DNA of 64,000 bases, from NCBI GenBank assembly GCA_009746045.1, contig RPFO01000542.1, forward strand, positions 548,978 to 612,977, in the 5' to 3' direction. Of the stretch, positions 19,936 through 30,457 are shown one piece after another (within the stretch, counting starts at the first letter, position 1; the number at the start of each line of letters is the position of its first letter). The notes beneath the pieces were generated by a model. That model searched no databases. It was given only the letters and a program-made list of their open reading frames with translations, and was not told where the DNA came from. A program made the translations under genes and the position numbers. Origin of the DNA: Mesostigma viride (taxonomy: Eukaryota; Streptophyta; Mesostigmatophyceae; Mesostigmatales; Mesostigmataceae).

Positions 19936-20943
19936 ATCAAAGAGACAACCAGCGCAGGCCAGAAATCGGGAGAATCCGGACCATGGTAGCTCGAGCCTGC
20001 CGTTATCTTTTCCGCGTTTTCGAGTCGTTCAGGATGATGAAGATGAATGGTGATGGAAATGTGTATCCTTGTGCATTGAAATTATGGCTGGCTTACGTGT
20101 GGAGCGACTAGATGACCTAGACGGTGGGGCCGGAAACAGCATGCTTGATCAGGGCGTGTGTTTCTAGCCTAACTGGCCGGGAGTGTCTAGTGGTGAGCAC
20201 CATTGCTGCGATCGCTCTCCCACCATTTACGAGGAAATACCCGCAAATGGAAAACCACTGAAAAGGTCTAGCTAGTCAGTCATCACGTTAGCCATGCCAT
20301 GATTCCAAACGTCCAAGAACTGCACACGGTGCAAAGGCAAAAAGCCGGAGGACAGCACTTTCAAATGTGCGGCGGGAACCAAAAGCCCGCGGATGCCAGA
20401 AAACATCGTGTTGCGGCAGCGACGCGACGATGTGGACAACGAATCCAGTGCCAAGCTCGGAACGGCCGCAAAGGAGATCTGGCATCACAGGGTTCAGATG
20501 TGCGGAGATACTATGCGATCCAGCCGGTCCACGACCTGTTTGTAGAGCTTGTGCCAAGGGGCAGCACCGAACAGATGTGGGTGACGTTGCAAAAAACATC
20601 GGACTTGACGGAGCATAATGGCTCGGTCATAGTCTTTGACCAATAAACGCTGCAAGAGTTCAACAAGAGTCGTGATGAAATCAACACGATAAGAACAAAG
20701 ACGGGAAAAACGATGTAACTGAGAAAGAACAACACCATATTTTGCTGTGTGGGAAAGGAGACTGTGAATATCGGGGTAACGAATAAAAGGAATTTGCTGG
20801 TATTTAGGATCCTTGCGCTTATCATAGATAGCCGTACGCCAGCCCTTCTTGTTATGGGTAATGTTAAGATCGAGGTAATTGCAATGAGTATCCTCCGACG
20901 TGAGCTTTAATGTGAGGGACGCTTGCGGGTAGATGCCAGGCAG
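19936..20943 (-). mobile_element. 5'-truncated PLE copy / pseudo-LTR copy 2
   Basis: Direct repeat of 15385-16392, truncated at 20943 inside the reverse transcriptase (just after the codons for LPGIYPQASLTLKL). Lies head-to-tail upstream of the longer copy. Confidence 0.85.
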
Positions 20944-21482
20944 CATGGAGTCAGAGCACACCGGTGCATCCATGCATGCATGCACGCATATTGCTGGGGC
21001 AGCACCATGGTTGTATATGACACCACGCCAAATTTTCCCAATGCTCCAGAATTGATACAGCCTAGCTGCCGTTTTATCATTTTCTTCTCTGTCCTACTTG
21101 GGCTGCGCTGCAGGCCTGGCTTGTGATCTAGTTGAGTCCTGCACTGCTCCAATGTTTAATACTAATACTATTCCTACACCACCATGAACAACTTGGTAAC
21201 GTAGCTAGTGCAGAGGCAGGCCTGATTTCCTTGCAGTTCAAGGCCTGCGCTTGGCTAGTTGCTTGACTGACAAAAGAAACAACATTATGAACTATAAGTG
21301 CGCAAGTATGAACTCATGCACACAAGAACACAAGCACGCAACCCTGCAACCCTGCATCGTGTGCTCTTGTGCTCGTGTGCTTGTGTGTTTGTGTGCTCTT
21401 GTGCTCGTGTCCTTGTGTGTTTGTGTGTTTGTGTGCTTGTGTGCTTGCACACTTGCTCCCTTGGAGGATTGCATGGTTGCGT
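20944..21482. other. No gene recognised
   Basis: Flank of the truncated element leading into the minisatellite; a few ATGCATGC motifs only. Confidence 0.4.
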
Positions 21483-22822
21483 GTTACAGGGTGGCGTGGT
21501 GGCATGGTGGCTTGGTGGCATGGTTGCGTGGTTGCATGGTTGCGCGGTTGCGCGGTTGCGCGGTTGCGCGGTTGCGCGGTTGCGCGGTTGCGCGGTTGCG
21601 CGGTTGCGCGGTTGCGCGGTTGCGCGGTTGCGCGGTTGCGCGGTTGCGCGGTTGCATGGTTGCATGGTTGCATGGTTGCATGGTTGCATGGTTGCATGGT
21701 TGCGTGGTTGCGTGGTTGCGTGGTTGCGTGGTTGCGTGGTTGCGTGGTTGCGTGGTTGCGTGGTTGCATGGTTGCATGGTTGCATGGTTGCGTGGTTGCG
21801 TGGTTGCGTGGTTGCGTGGTTGCGTGGTTGCGTGGTTGCGTGGTTGCATGGTTGCATGGTTGCATGGTTGCATGGTTGCATGGTTGCATGGTTGCATGGT
21901 TGCATGGTTGCATGGTTGCATGGTTGCATGGTTGCATGGTTGCATGGTTGCATGGTTGCATGGTTGCATGGTTGCATGGTTGCATGGTTGCATGGTTGCA
22001 TGGTTGCATGGTTGCATGGTTGCATGGTTGCATGGTTGCATGGTTGCATGGTTGCATGGTTGCATGGTTGCATGGTTGCATGGTTGCATGGTTGCATGGT
22101 TGCATGGTTGCATGGTTGCATGGTTGCATGGTTGCATGGTTGCATGGTTGCGTGGTTGCATGGTTGCATGGTTGCATGGTTGCATGGTTGCATGGTTGCA
22201 TGGTTGCATGGTTGCAGGGTTGCATGGTTGCATGGTTGCATGGTTGCATGGTTGCATGGTTGCATGGTTGCATGGTTGCATGGTTGCATGGTTGCATGGT
22301 TGCATGGTTGCATGGTTGCATGGTTGCATGGTTGCATGGTTGCATGGTTGCATGGTTGCATGGTTGCATGGTTGCATGGTTGCATGGTTGCATGGTTGCA
22401 TGGTTGCATGGTTGCATGGTTGCATGGTTGCATGGTTGCATGGTTGCATGGTTGCATGGTTGCATGGTTGCATGGTTGCATGGTTGCATGGTTGCATGGT
22501 TGCATGGTTGCATGGTTGCATGGTTGCATGGTTGCATGGTTGCATGGTTGCATGGTTGCAGGGTTGCAGGGTTGCATGGTTGCATGGTTGCATGGTTGCA
22601 TGGTTGCATGGTTGCATGGTTGCATGGTTGCATGGTTGCATGGTTGCATGGTTGCATGGTTGCATGGTTGCATGGTTGCATGGTTGCATGGTTGCATGGT
22701 TGCATGGTTGCATGGTTGCATGGTTGCATGGTTGCATGGTTGCATGGTTGCATGGTTGCATGGTTGCATGGTTGCATGGTTGCATGGTTGCATGGTTGCA
22801 TGGTTGCATGGTTGCAGGGTTG
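21483..22822. repeat. Eight-base minisatellite (CATGGTTG)n
   Basis: About 165 units of CATGGTTG with homogeneous blocks of the variants CGCGGTTG (about 21539-21656) and CGTGGTTG (two blocks, about 21700-21765 and 21788-21845), plus rare CAGGGTTG. Because 8 is not a multiple of 3, every frame cycles through the same 24-base, 8-residue unit without stops. This creates meaningless open frames of 500-780 residues on both strands. Confidence 0.95.
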
Positions 22823-23600
22823 CACCCAAGCACCTGAGCACCCAATAAGCATCCATAAGCACACCCAAGCACCCCCAAGCACCCCCAAGCACACCCAAGC
22901 ACACCCGAGCACCCCCAAGCACACCTGAGCACACCCAAGCACCCCCAAGCACCCCCAAGCACGCCCAAGCACGCCCAAGCACCCCCAAGCACGCCCAAGC
23001 ACACCCCAGCACGCCCAAGCACACCCCAGCACGCCCAAGCACACCCAAGCACGCCCAAGCACGGCCAAGCACGGCCAAGCACGGCCAAGCACGGCCAAGC
23101 ACGGCCAAGCACACCCGAGCACACCCCAGCACACCCCAGCACACCCCAGCACACCCCAGCACACCCCAGCACACCCCAGCACACCCCAGCACACCCCAGC
23201 ACACCCCAGTACACCCCAGCACACCCCAACACACCCCAGCACACCCCAGCACACCCAAGCACGCCCCAGCACACCCGAGCACACCCGAGCACACCCGAGC
23301 ACACCCAAACACATCCCAGCACGCCCAAGCACGCCCAAGCACGCCCAAGCACGCCCAGGCACACCCAAGCACCCACATGCACCCACAAGCACCCACAAGC
23401 ACCCACAAGCACCCACAAGCACCCACAAGCACCCACAAGCACCCACAAGCACCCACAAGCACCCACAAGCACCCACAAGCACCCACAAGCACCCACAAGC
23501 ACCCACAAGCACCCACAAGCACCCACAAGCACCCATAAGCACACACAAGCACACACACAAGCAAGTAAGCAAGCAAGCAAGCAATTAAGCAAGCATACAA
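22823..23600. repeat. Ten-base minisatellite, ACCC(A/C)AGCAC then ACCCACAAGC
   Basis: Starts within a few bases of the end of the eight-base array. Units ACCCAAGCAC, ACCCCAGCAC and ACGGCCAAGC-type variants run to about 23370, then a homogeneous ACCCACAAGC block to about 23545, decaying into AAGC repeats. Confidence 0.9.
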
Positions 23601-23965
23601 GCAAAAAAGAACCATGCAAGCAGGCACAACGGGAGTGTAAAAAGGCTGCCCGAGGCGGGGCTAAACGGAGCCCAACGAGTCACGTACCACGTTGGCTTTT
23701 CAACCACAACCTCAACAGCGTGACAATAAGAGGAATAGCAACATGAGTACAATGAAGCCGCCATCAACAAGCACAAAAGAACCGACTGCGTCGTAAAGTG
23801 ATACATCCAATTGATCTAAGATTAACGACTATCATCGCATCGACTTGGCATGCTCAATCCCTTGCACTATGACGACTGGCGTACACCAATTGTACACGGA
23901 CACACTAAAACATGGACACACTAAAGCATGTGATGACACACGGGGAAGCGGTACGGCTAACTTAT
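23601..23965. other. No gene recognised
   Basis: Unique-looking sequence between the minisatellite and a PLE relict. Confidence 0.4.
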
Positions 23966-24443
23966 ATCAATGAGACAACCAGCGCACGCCAGAAATCTGG
24001 AGAATCCGGACCATGGTAGTTCGAGCCTGCCGTCATCTTGTCCGCGCTGTCGAGTCGTTCAGGATGATGTGGAGATGAATGGAGTGGGAAATGTGGAGCC
24101 TTGTTTGTTAAAAATGATGGCTGGCTAACGTATAGAGCGACTAGATGACCTAGACGGTGTGGCCGAAACAAACGCTTGATCAGGGCGTGTGTTGCTAGCC
24201 TAAAGGTGGCCCGGAGGTTATATGGGTAAGCACCAATATTGCTGCGATCGCTGCTCCGTCCATCTACGAGAAAAAAAAACGTGATGGGACACCACCGAAA
24301 AAGTCTATCTTGTCAGTCATTACGTTAGCCATGCCATGTTTCCAAACGTCCAAAAAAGCTGCACATTGTGCAAAGACAAAAAACGTAGATCATCACTTTC
24401 AATGTGTGGCGTGAACCAACGGCCCAAGGTACAGATCCCAGAA
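23966..24443 (-). mobile_element. Diverged relict of the PLE 3' end
   Basis: Aligns by eye with 15385-15860 and 19936-20410 (GAGACAACCAGCGCA, GAATCCGGACCATGGTAG, TGATCAGGGCGTGTG), with many substitutions and small indels. An older insertion of the same family. Confidence 0.75.
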
Positions 24444-24821
24444 GGTTGGGCATGTTCAAAAAGTGTAATTAGATGCATTACACTTTACTTGGGCTAGGTC
24501 AGGATGGTCTAGTTTGCAAACGCCCCAGATCCTTGCATAACACAAGCGTGAAGCTCGCAGCTGCTCAACTGAGCCGATACTATCCATATTGCGCCAATTC
24601 AGTTCACTAGCCGGCGATCACCGCGTTGTTACCGCTAGTGTACGCTATTTACCAGGACGGCCATAGCGGTTACGCACAGTGGCACGCAACCCGCTTAAGA
24701 ACTGTTATATTGCTACCCGCAAATTCCCACGCTCAGCGTCTCAACGCACCATAATTTTGCTATTCAAATGCCCACGCAGTGAGCTACGCCAGAGTGAGCT
24801 ACGCCAGCGTGAGCGCACCCA
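24444..24821. other. No gene recognised
   Basis: Spacer before the hairpin cluster; includes a short duplication of GTGAGCTACGCCAG near 24780. Confidence 0.4.
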
Positions 24822-25515
24822 AGCTTCGAGGTGTACGAAATGAGTCGTGAACTCACCGTCCGATCAAATCGGACGGTGAGTTCACGACTCACTTCGTACA
24901 CCTCGAAGCTCACGCCCGATGGTCTTTCATATGTTTAGATACCTAATACCACCCTAGACCTCTACCTTGCTTTCAGAGTTGTACGAATTGAGTCGTGAAC
25001 TCACCGTCGATCAAACGGACGGTGAGTTCACGACTCAATTCGTACACCTCAAATCTTCGCACAATCTATAGTGGTGCCTAAAGTTGATGTGTGGTGCGCT
25101 CATGCTAAACCTGAGCACAACTACAAATTGTGCCAAGATTTGAGTTGTACGAATTGAGTCGTGAACTCACCGTCCGTTTAATCGGACGGTGAGTTCACGA
25201 CTCAATTTCATGTGTTTAGATACCTACCTGAAAGCAAGGTAGAGGTCTAGGGTGGTATATAGCGTGAGCTTCGAGGTGTACGAAGTGAGTCGTGAACTCA
25301 CCGTCCGATTTGATCGGACGGTGAGTTCACGACTCACTTCGTACACCTCGAAGCTCACGCCCGATGGTCTTTCATATGTTTAGATACCTGAAAGCAAGGT
25401 AGAGGTCTAGGGTGGTATATAGCGTGAGCTTCGAGGTGTACGAAGTGAGTCGTGAACTCACCGTCCGATCAAATCGGACGGTGAGTTCACGACTCAATTC
25501 GTACACCTCGAAGCT
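24822..25515. repeat. Cluster of five long near-perfect hairpins
   Basis: Inverted repeats at 24822-24910 (43-bp arms, 3-base loop, one mismatch), 24981-25045, 25152-25207, 25262-25360 (48-bp perfect arms, 3-base loop) and 25427-25515. All share the arm core GAGTCGTGAACTCACCGTCC. Spacers are copies of one sequence (TGTTTAGATACCTGAAAGCA then GGTAGAGGTCTAGGG), present directly before the last two hairpins and partly inverted between the first two. RNA from either strand would fold into stable stems, so this could be a foldback/MITE array or a small-RNA source. Confidence 0.85.
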
Positions 25516-26480
25516 TAGGTGCGCTCACTTCGGAGGTCGTGCCTGGTGGGCAAGCTACGTTTTCATGGCTGGACGCTTTGAAACGGGGGTTTATTAGCGC
25601 GTCTTACCAGCTACGCATGACGTGAGCTACCGCGTTGTCGAAGCGCTGTGGGCGGTTCCGTTGCATAGGTTGCATGGGTGCAGTTAAGGTGAGCGATTGC
25701 GTTACCTGATGTGCATTGCGGAGTATGCCAGGTAGCATTTGCATGATGAACGTGTCACTTTACACGCGTGTCGTCCAGGAGCCTTTGCTAGCTCCTTCTG
25801 GCATTTTGCTAGGCGGCACTGCTGCCGAAGTTTTCAATTTTTCGGGTGTTTTGCTTTCGTGTGCCAGGTGGCGTGCTGACGAACTTTTCACGCTCCCTGG
25901 GCGTGTGTTTTGCGCTCGGTTTTGTTGTATTTCGATTTTGGACGCTTTGGAACGTCTTTTCATGCATTCTGCTACTTCGAGGCCGTGTGCTTGCTTTGTG
26001 TTTCCGTCAGCAGAGGGAAAGGAGGCCCAGTTTGCTTGGCAACAAGATTCGTTGCGGCACCTCCTGCATTGCAGGTATGCCTCCCACTCTTTGTTGCTGT
26101 ATTTCGGTCGGGGACACTTGCGAATGCCTTTCCATTCCTTTTCCTGCACTCACGCATTATTTTTTCCATTGTGTTTCGGTCATCCACCAGGGAAGTGTTC
26201 CTGTTTTTGCTGCATCTGCGTGGGCTTTTTCGAAAGCAGGTATGCTGCCTGCGGGGGATGGCATGGACACGGCGTGGGATCCTGAGCGTCAAGCCCAAGC
26301 AAACGGCCGGGGACACAACGTTTGGATTTTGAGCTGGAATTTGTTTTGTCCCTTTTCATGAAAAGGATCTTTATCATGCATTTTTGGCATTAATGATGAA
26401 TCAATATATTAATGCATTGAAGGAGATAGTGTCTGTACCTTTGTCATGTTGTAAAGAGCTATCATTGGAATGGTAATCCT
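25516..26480. other. No supported gene
   Basis: About 1 kb with overlapping short open frames on both strands, rich in TTTTG and CATTT. None shows recognisable domains or clear preference for one frame. Confidence 0.4.
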
Positions 26481-26483
26481 CCC

Positions 26484-27635
26484 ACCCACGCATGCATGCC
26501 AGCCACCCCCACACCCACGCACGCATGCCAGCCACCCCACAAGCCCACGCATGCATGCCAGCCACCCCCCACATGCACGCATGCATGCCAGCCACCCCAC
26601 AAACCCACGCACGCATGGCAGCCCCCCCCCACACCCACGCATGCATGCCAGCCACCCTACGAACCCACTTATGCATGCCAGCCACCACCCACACCCACGC
26701 ACGCATGCCAGCCACCCCCCACATGCACGCATGCATGCCAGTCACCCCACAAACCCACGCACGCATGGCAGCCCCCCCCCACACCCACGCATGCATGCCA
26801 GCCACCCCACAAACCCACGCACGCATGGCAGCCCCCCCCCACACCCACGCATGCATGCCAGCCACCCTACAAACCCACTTATGCATGCCAGCCACCCCAC
26901 GAACCCAGGCACGCATGCCAACCCCCCCCTAAACCCACGCATGCATGGCACTCCCCCCCACACCCACGAATGCATGGCAGCCCGCCCCGCCCCACATGCA
27001 TGCATTGCAGCTCCCCCCCACGCCCACGCACGCATGCAAGCCCCCACGCCCACACACGCATGCCAGCCCCTCCCACACCCACGCACGCATGGCAGCCCCT
27101 CCACACACCCACGCATGCATGCCAGCCCCTCCACAAACCCACGCACGCATGCCAGCCACCCCCACACCCACGCATGCATGCCAGCCCCCCACAAACCCAC
27201 GCATGCATGCCAGCCACCCCCCCCACACGCAATCATGGCAGCCCGCCCCGCCCCACATGCATGCATGGCAGCTCCCCCCCACGGCCACGCACGCATGCCA
27301 GCCCCCCCCCCCACACACGCACGCATGCCAGCCCCTCCCACACCCACACACGGATGCCAGCCCCCCCCACACCCACGCACACATGGCAGCCCCCCCCACA
27401 CCCACGCACGCATGCCAGCCCCCCCACAAACCAACGCACGCATGCAAGCCCCCCCCCACATTCATGCATGCATGCCAGCCACCCCAAAAAACCACGCATG
27501 CAAGCCCCCCCCCACATTCATGCATGCATGCCAGCCACCCCCAAAAACCACGCACGCATGCCAGCTGGCCACCCCACACACTCACGCATGCATGGCAGCT
27601 CCCCCCCACACCCACGCATGCATGCCAGCCCACTG
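26484..27635. repeat. About 30-base minisatellite, CCCACGCATGCATGCCAGCC family
   Basis: Roughly 38 units built on CACCCACGCATGCATGCCAG followed by a variable C-rich tract. Frequent GCATGC and CACGCACGCATG give alternating purine-pyrimidine runs that could adopt Z-DNA. Long open frames here are repeat artefacts. Confidence 0.9.
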
Positions 27636-27820
27636 GCTTCCCAAAATAGGCCAGCAAACCGTCCGGCACCATGAATTTGCATGGAATCGTGGCGTAATCC
27701 ATGGGGAATCACAGCGCTGGACAGGTTCGGCTGTCTTGCTAGTGGGCGGGCTGTGTGAGCGGGAGTGTACGGCTGTGCAAGTACTCGCCGTTGAGGCACA
27801 GAATCTGCCAACTAGCGGGG

Positions 27821-27843
27821 GATCGGGGGCGGAGCCCCCGATC
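27821..27843. other. Perfect GC-rich hairpin, possible Helitron-type end
   Basis: GATCGGGGGC and GCCCCCGATC with a GGA loop, followed after six bases by CTGAT. This fits the CTRR-T form of Helitron 3' ends, though the spacing is shorter than usual. No Rep/helicase gene is nearby. Confidence 0.25.
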
Positions 27844-27885
27844 TTGAAGCTGATTGAATTGTATAACAGCCGTTTCTAATTAGGT

Positions 27886-28374
27886 GAGAATTCGACCAAA
27901 ACTGCACTTCATTGCTACTTTTTGCACCCAAATGCTTGAGAAGTATGTCACCCATGGGCTTTTTCTCAGGACTACTTGTGCCATGTACTTGGATGTCGTT
28001 TCCACTCAATGCCATGAAAAACAGCAAGAACCGTGACATCTCGGTTGAGAATACGACCAAAATCGCACTTCAAGCCATGTCATCGCTATTTTTAGCACAA
28101 AAAAGCTTGAGAATTATGTCAACATTATTCCGCCCCCCCCCTATTTGTGCTAAATGGATGTCGTTCCCACTCATTGCCATCAAAAGCAGCAAGAAATCCA
28201 ACATCCCGGTTGAGAATACGACCAAAATCGCACTTTGAGCCGTTTTATCGCTATTTTTAGCACAAAAACGGTTGAGAAGTATGTCAACATGATTTTTTCC
28301 CCACTTTTGTGCTACTTGGGTGTCTCTTCTACTCAATGCCATCAAAAGTAGCAAGAAACCCATCATCTCAGTTT
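27886..28374. repeat. Three tandem units of 161-165 bp
   Basis: Units start at 27886, 28047 and 28212 with GAGAAT-CGACCAAAA. They share TATTTTTAGCACAAAAA, TTGAGAAGTATGTCA and CAATGCCATCAAAAG-type segments, diverged at several positions each. Satellite-like. Confidence 0.8.
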
Positions 28375-28445
28375 TGCACAAATATAGGGTCGTGGATTTG
28401 TGCAAAACCCGGTGGATCCCCGCGATGGTACGTATGCAACAAGAT

Positions 28446-28457
28446 ATCATAACCCCA
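28446..28457. repeat. Target-site duplication, left copy (half-LINE)
   Basis: ATCATAACCCCA, repeated at 30458-30469. Removing one copy and the intervening 2,000 bases restores the LINE-A reading frame. Confidence 0.85.
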
Positions 28458-28631
28458 TAGATTTACCCACGGGCACTATACGAGCCACGAGCCACGAGGT
28501 AGCCATGGCTGACGGCGGAGCTCATAACTTTCACGTTTGAGCACCGAATTTAGCCGTGAATATCACAATCGACGCGTCTTTTTATGACGCACATGCTGAT
28601 CTAATTCTCCGAAGCTATTACGCAATATACG

Positions 28632-30021
28632 ATGAGCAAACGCCTCTCGACGCAACGCAGCCTGGCGGCTGCGCTTAGCAATGAAAATACGTCTGCAGCC
28701 CCGGCTGCAGCTTCGCCAACCGGTCCAGAAGGCAGCGGCGCCACTAGCCAAGCTCTAGTGGTCGCCCAGCCCCCGCTGGCCGCCTCGCCAGCAGCGTCGC
28801 CTGAACCCAAGCGCAGTCGCCCTGCCGAGCCGACCTGGGAGGAGTTCGACTTTGACGCCAGCCAGCCCGGCTTTTTTGACAAGCTCAACCCCGACAAGAT
28901 CCTGAGCTACGTGTTTTTCGGATCGTATGCCTCGCTTCTCGAGATGTGCAAGCAACTCTTCCATCAGGGCCGCCTCACCGATGCTTTCCAGAGACGCACC
29001 CACAACTTCGACCAAATCCTCAAATGCCGCCGCCCCCACCTTCAGATTCGCGTCCTTTTCTCCCTCCTCGGCCGCTCCCTCGAGGAGCTTTGGCCCCCAA
29101 AGCCCCTCACCACCACCTTAACCGAATCCTCCATCCGCTCACTCCTCAAGGAGGCCCTCGAGCAGCACGTGGCCCCCATCGCAGCAGATGTGGCGGTCAT
29201 GGGCAGCACGTTGGCTGCCGAGCTCCCCCTCCTCTCCACCGCCACCTCCACCATCTCCACCGCCACCTCCACCCTCCTCGCCTCCTCCACCGCCACCACC
29301 TCCACCTCCGACGCCATCACCGCCCAGCTCCGTGACATCGACCAGCGTCTTAAGGACAACGCCATTGCTATCGAGGTTCTGCAGAATACCGCAGGCCTCA
29401 CCGCCCAGGCGGTGAAGGACATTGCCGCCAAGCCAGCCTCGGCTGGCCTGGCCGGCGATGCTCCTCCCATCACGACCTGGGCGGACATGCTTAAGCAACA
29501 TACCACCTCCACCACCTCCGCCGTCGCAGCCCAGCTCCAGCGGCAGACGCTTGACCTCCGCGAGGAGGCCGAGCTCGACAAGCGCAGCCTCAACGCCATA
29601 CTCAAGAACTTCGACATGGAAGAAGGTGAGAATTCCGAGAAGCTTGCACGTGCGTTCGAGAGCAAAATCCTTGCACGCATGGGCCTTCTTGGTGAGATCA
29701 AGCTGACCGCCCACCGCCTCCCCCGCGCGGGGTAAGGCAGGGGCGCCTCCGCTTCTTCTCATCTTTGATAGCCCAGCGGACAAGATTTCGTTTCTCAGAC
29801 GCCGCAAGCGGCTCGCGAATACTCCCTTCACCGTGGACGACGACTTGACCCTGGCACAGCAACAACGGCGACGGGAGCTATGGCCGACCTACACCCAGCT
29901 CCGGCAGACCAAGGCGGGCCAGCCGGTGTACTGGAAGGGGGCGGCCATCTACGTCGGCCACAAGCCCTGGCAAGCGACCCCCTCGACCACCGCGGCCCCA
30001 GCAACTCCAGCCCCAGCCTAG
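28632..30021 (+). CDS. LINE ORF1-like nucleic-acid-binding protein (one frameshift)
   Basis: Starts MSKRLSTQRS. An alanine/proline-rich N-terminus, a globular region (95-170), a serine/threonine/alanine repeat and a coiled-coil stretch (about 190-300) lead into an RRM-like segment. The frame stops at TAA 29733-29735, but the five-C run 29720-29724 is one base long. Removing one base continues into a typical L1 ORF1 C-terminal domain (PPLLLIFDSPADKISFLRRR, then VDDDLTLAQQQRRRELWP and GAAIYVGHKPW) ending at 30021. Such proteins coat LINE RNA and act as chaperones during target-primed reverse transcription. Confidence 0.7.
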
Positions 30022-30457
30022 GGGAATACAGCAGCAGTAGTGTAGAATAGTTAGACAGTGGCCTTGTACATGCCCGCCTACTACAGGCACTATACCAGCT
30101 GAGGCCTAGCCTTTTTAGTCATGTACATGTGTGCCTATGATGAGCCACACTCCAGACGATGCCTAGCCTTATTTAGTAATGTTGTGCCCATGCAGGGAGT
30201 CACTCTCTGCTGAGAAGCCATGCCATAGCTCCTGTATAGCCACGATGATCTTCCCCCACATGCCACGCTCCCCCTTAACTGGGCATAGCGCGATACATCA
30301 TGAGGGTGCAGGTGCCTTGGTGCACCTAGAGCAGGGGTAGCTTACATTCCCACCCTTGCATGAAGTAGCCTAGAATGTATTAAAAGCCATATGCCCCTTC
30401 TCAGGGCTATGTGCTACATCTACTCCCAACGGAGTGATGTTGATAATTAATTAATTA
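30022..30457 (+). other. Half-LINE 3' untranslated region and tail
   Basis: Repeated GCCTAGCCTT-TTTAGT motifs at about 30105 and 30160, ending with the (TTAA)n tail at about 30445-30459. Confidence 0.6.

Larger units (their letters stand above)
28458..30457 (+). mobile_element. Half-LINE: ORF1-only non-LTR element inserted in LINE-A
   Basis: Exactly 2,000 bases between 12-bp duplications. About 170 bases of leader, one ORF1-type gene (28632-30021), about 420 bases of 3' region and a TTAATTAATTAAT tail. There is no ORF2 anywhere in it, so it must have been mobilised in trans, like mammalian HAL1 elements. It lies in opposite orientation to LINE-A. Confidence 0.8.

Noticed and set aside
21251-23627. 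Overlapping open frames of 500-780 codons on both strands
   Set aside because: They only translate the 8- and 10-base minisatellites; all frames stay open because the repeat unit lacks stops.
24822-25515. CRISPR array reading of the hairpin cluster
   Set aside because: Repeat units are long palindromes, spacers are copies of one another rather than unique, and the context is eukaryotic.
25716-26361. Overlapping frames of 114-189 codons on both strands
   Set aside because: No frame stands out in codon bias or motifs, and no recognisable neighbours or signals.
26401-27879. Proline/histidine- or glycine/tryptophan-rich 'proteins' of 100-470 residues
   Set aside because: Repeat translation on both strands, no independent sign of coding.
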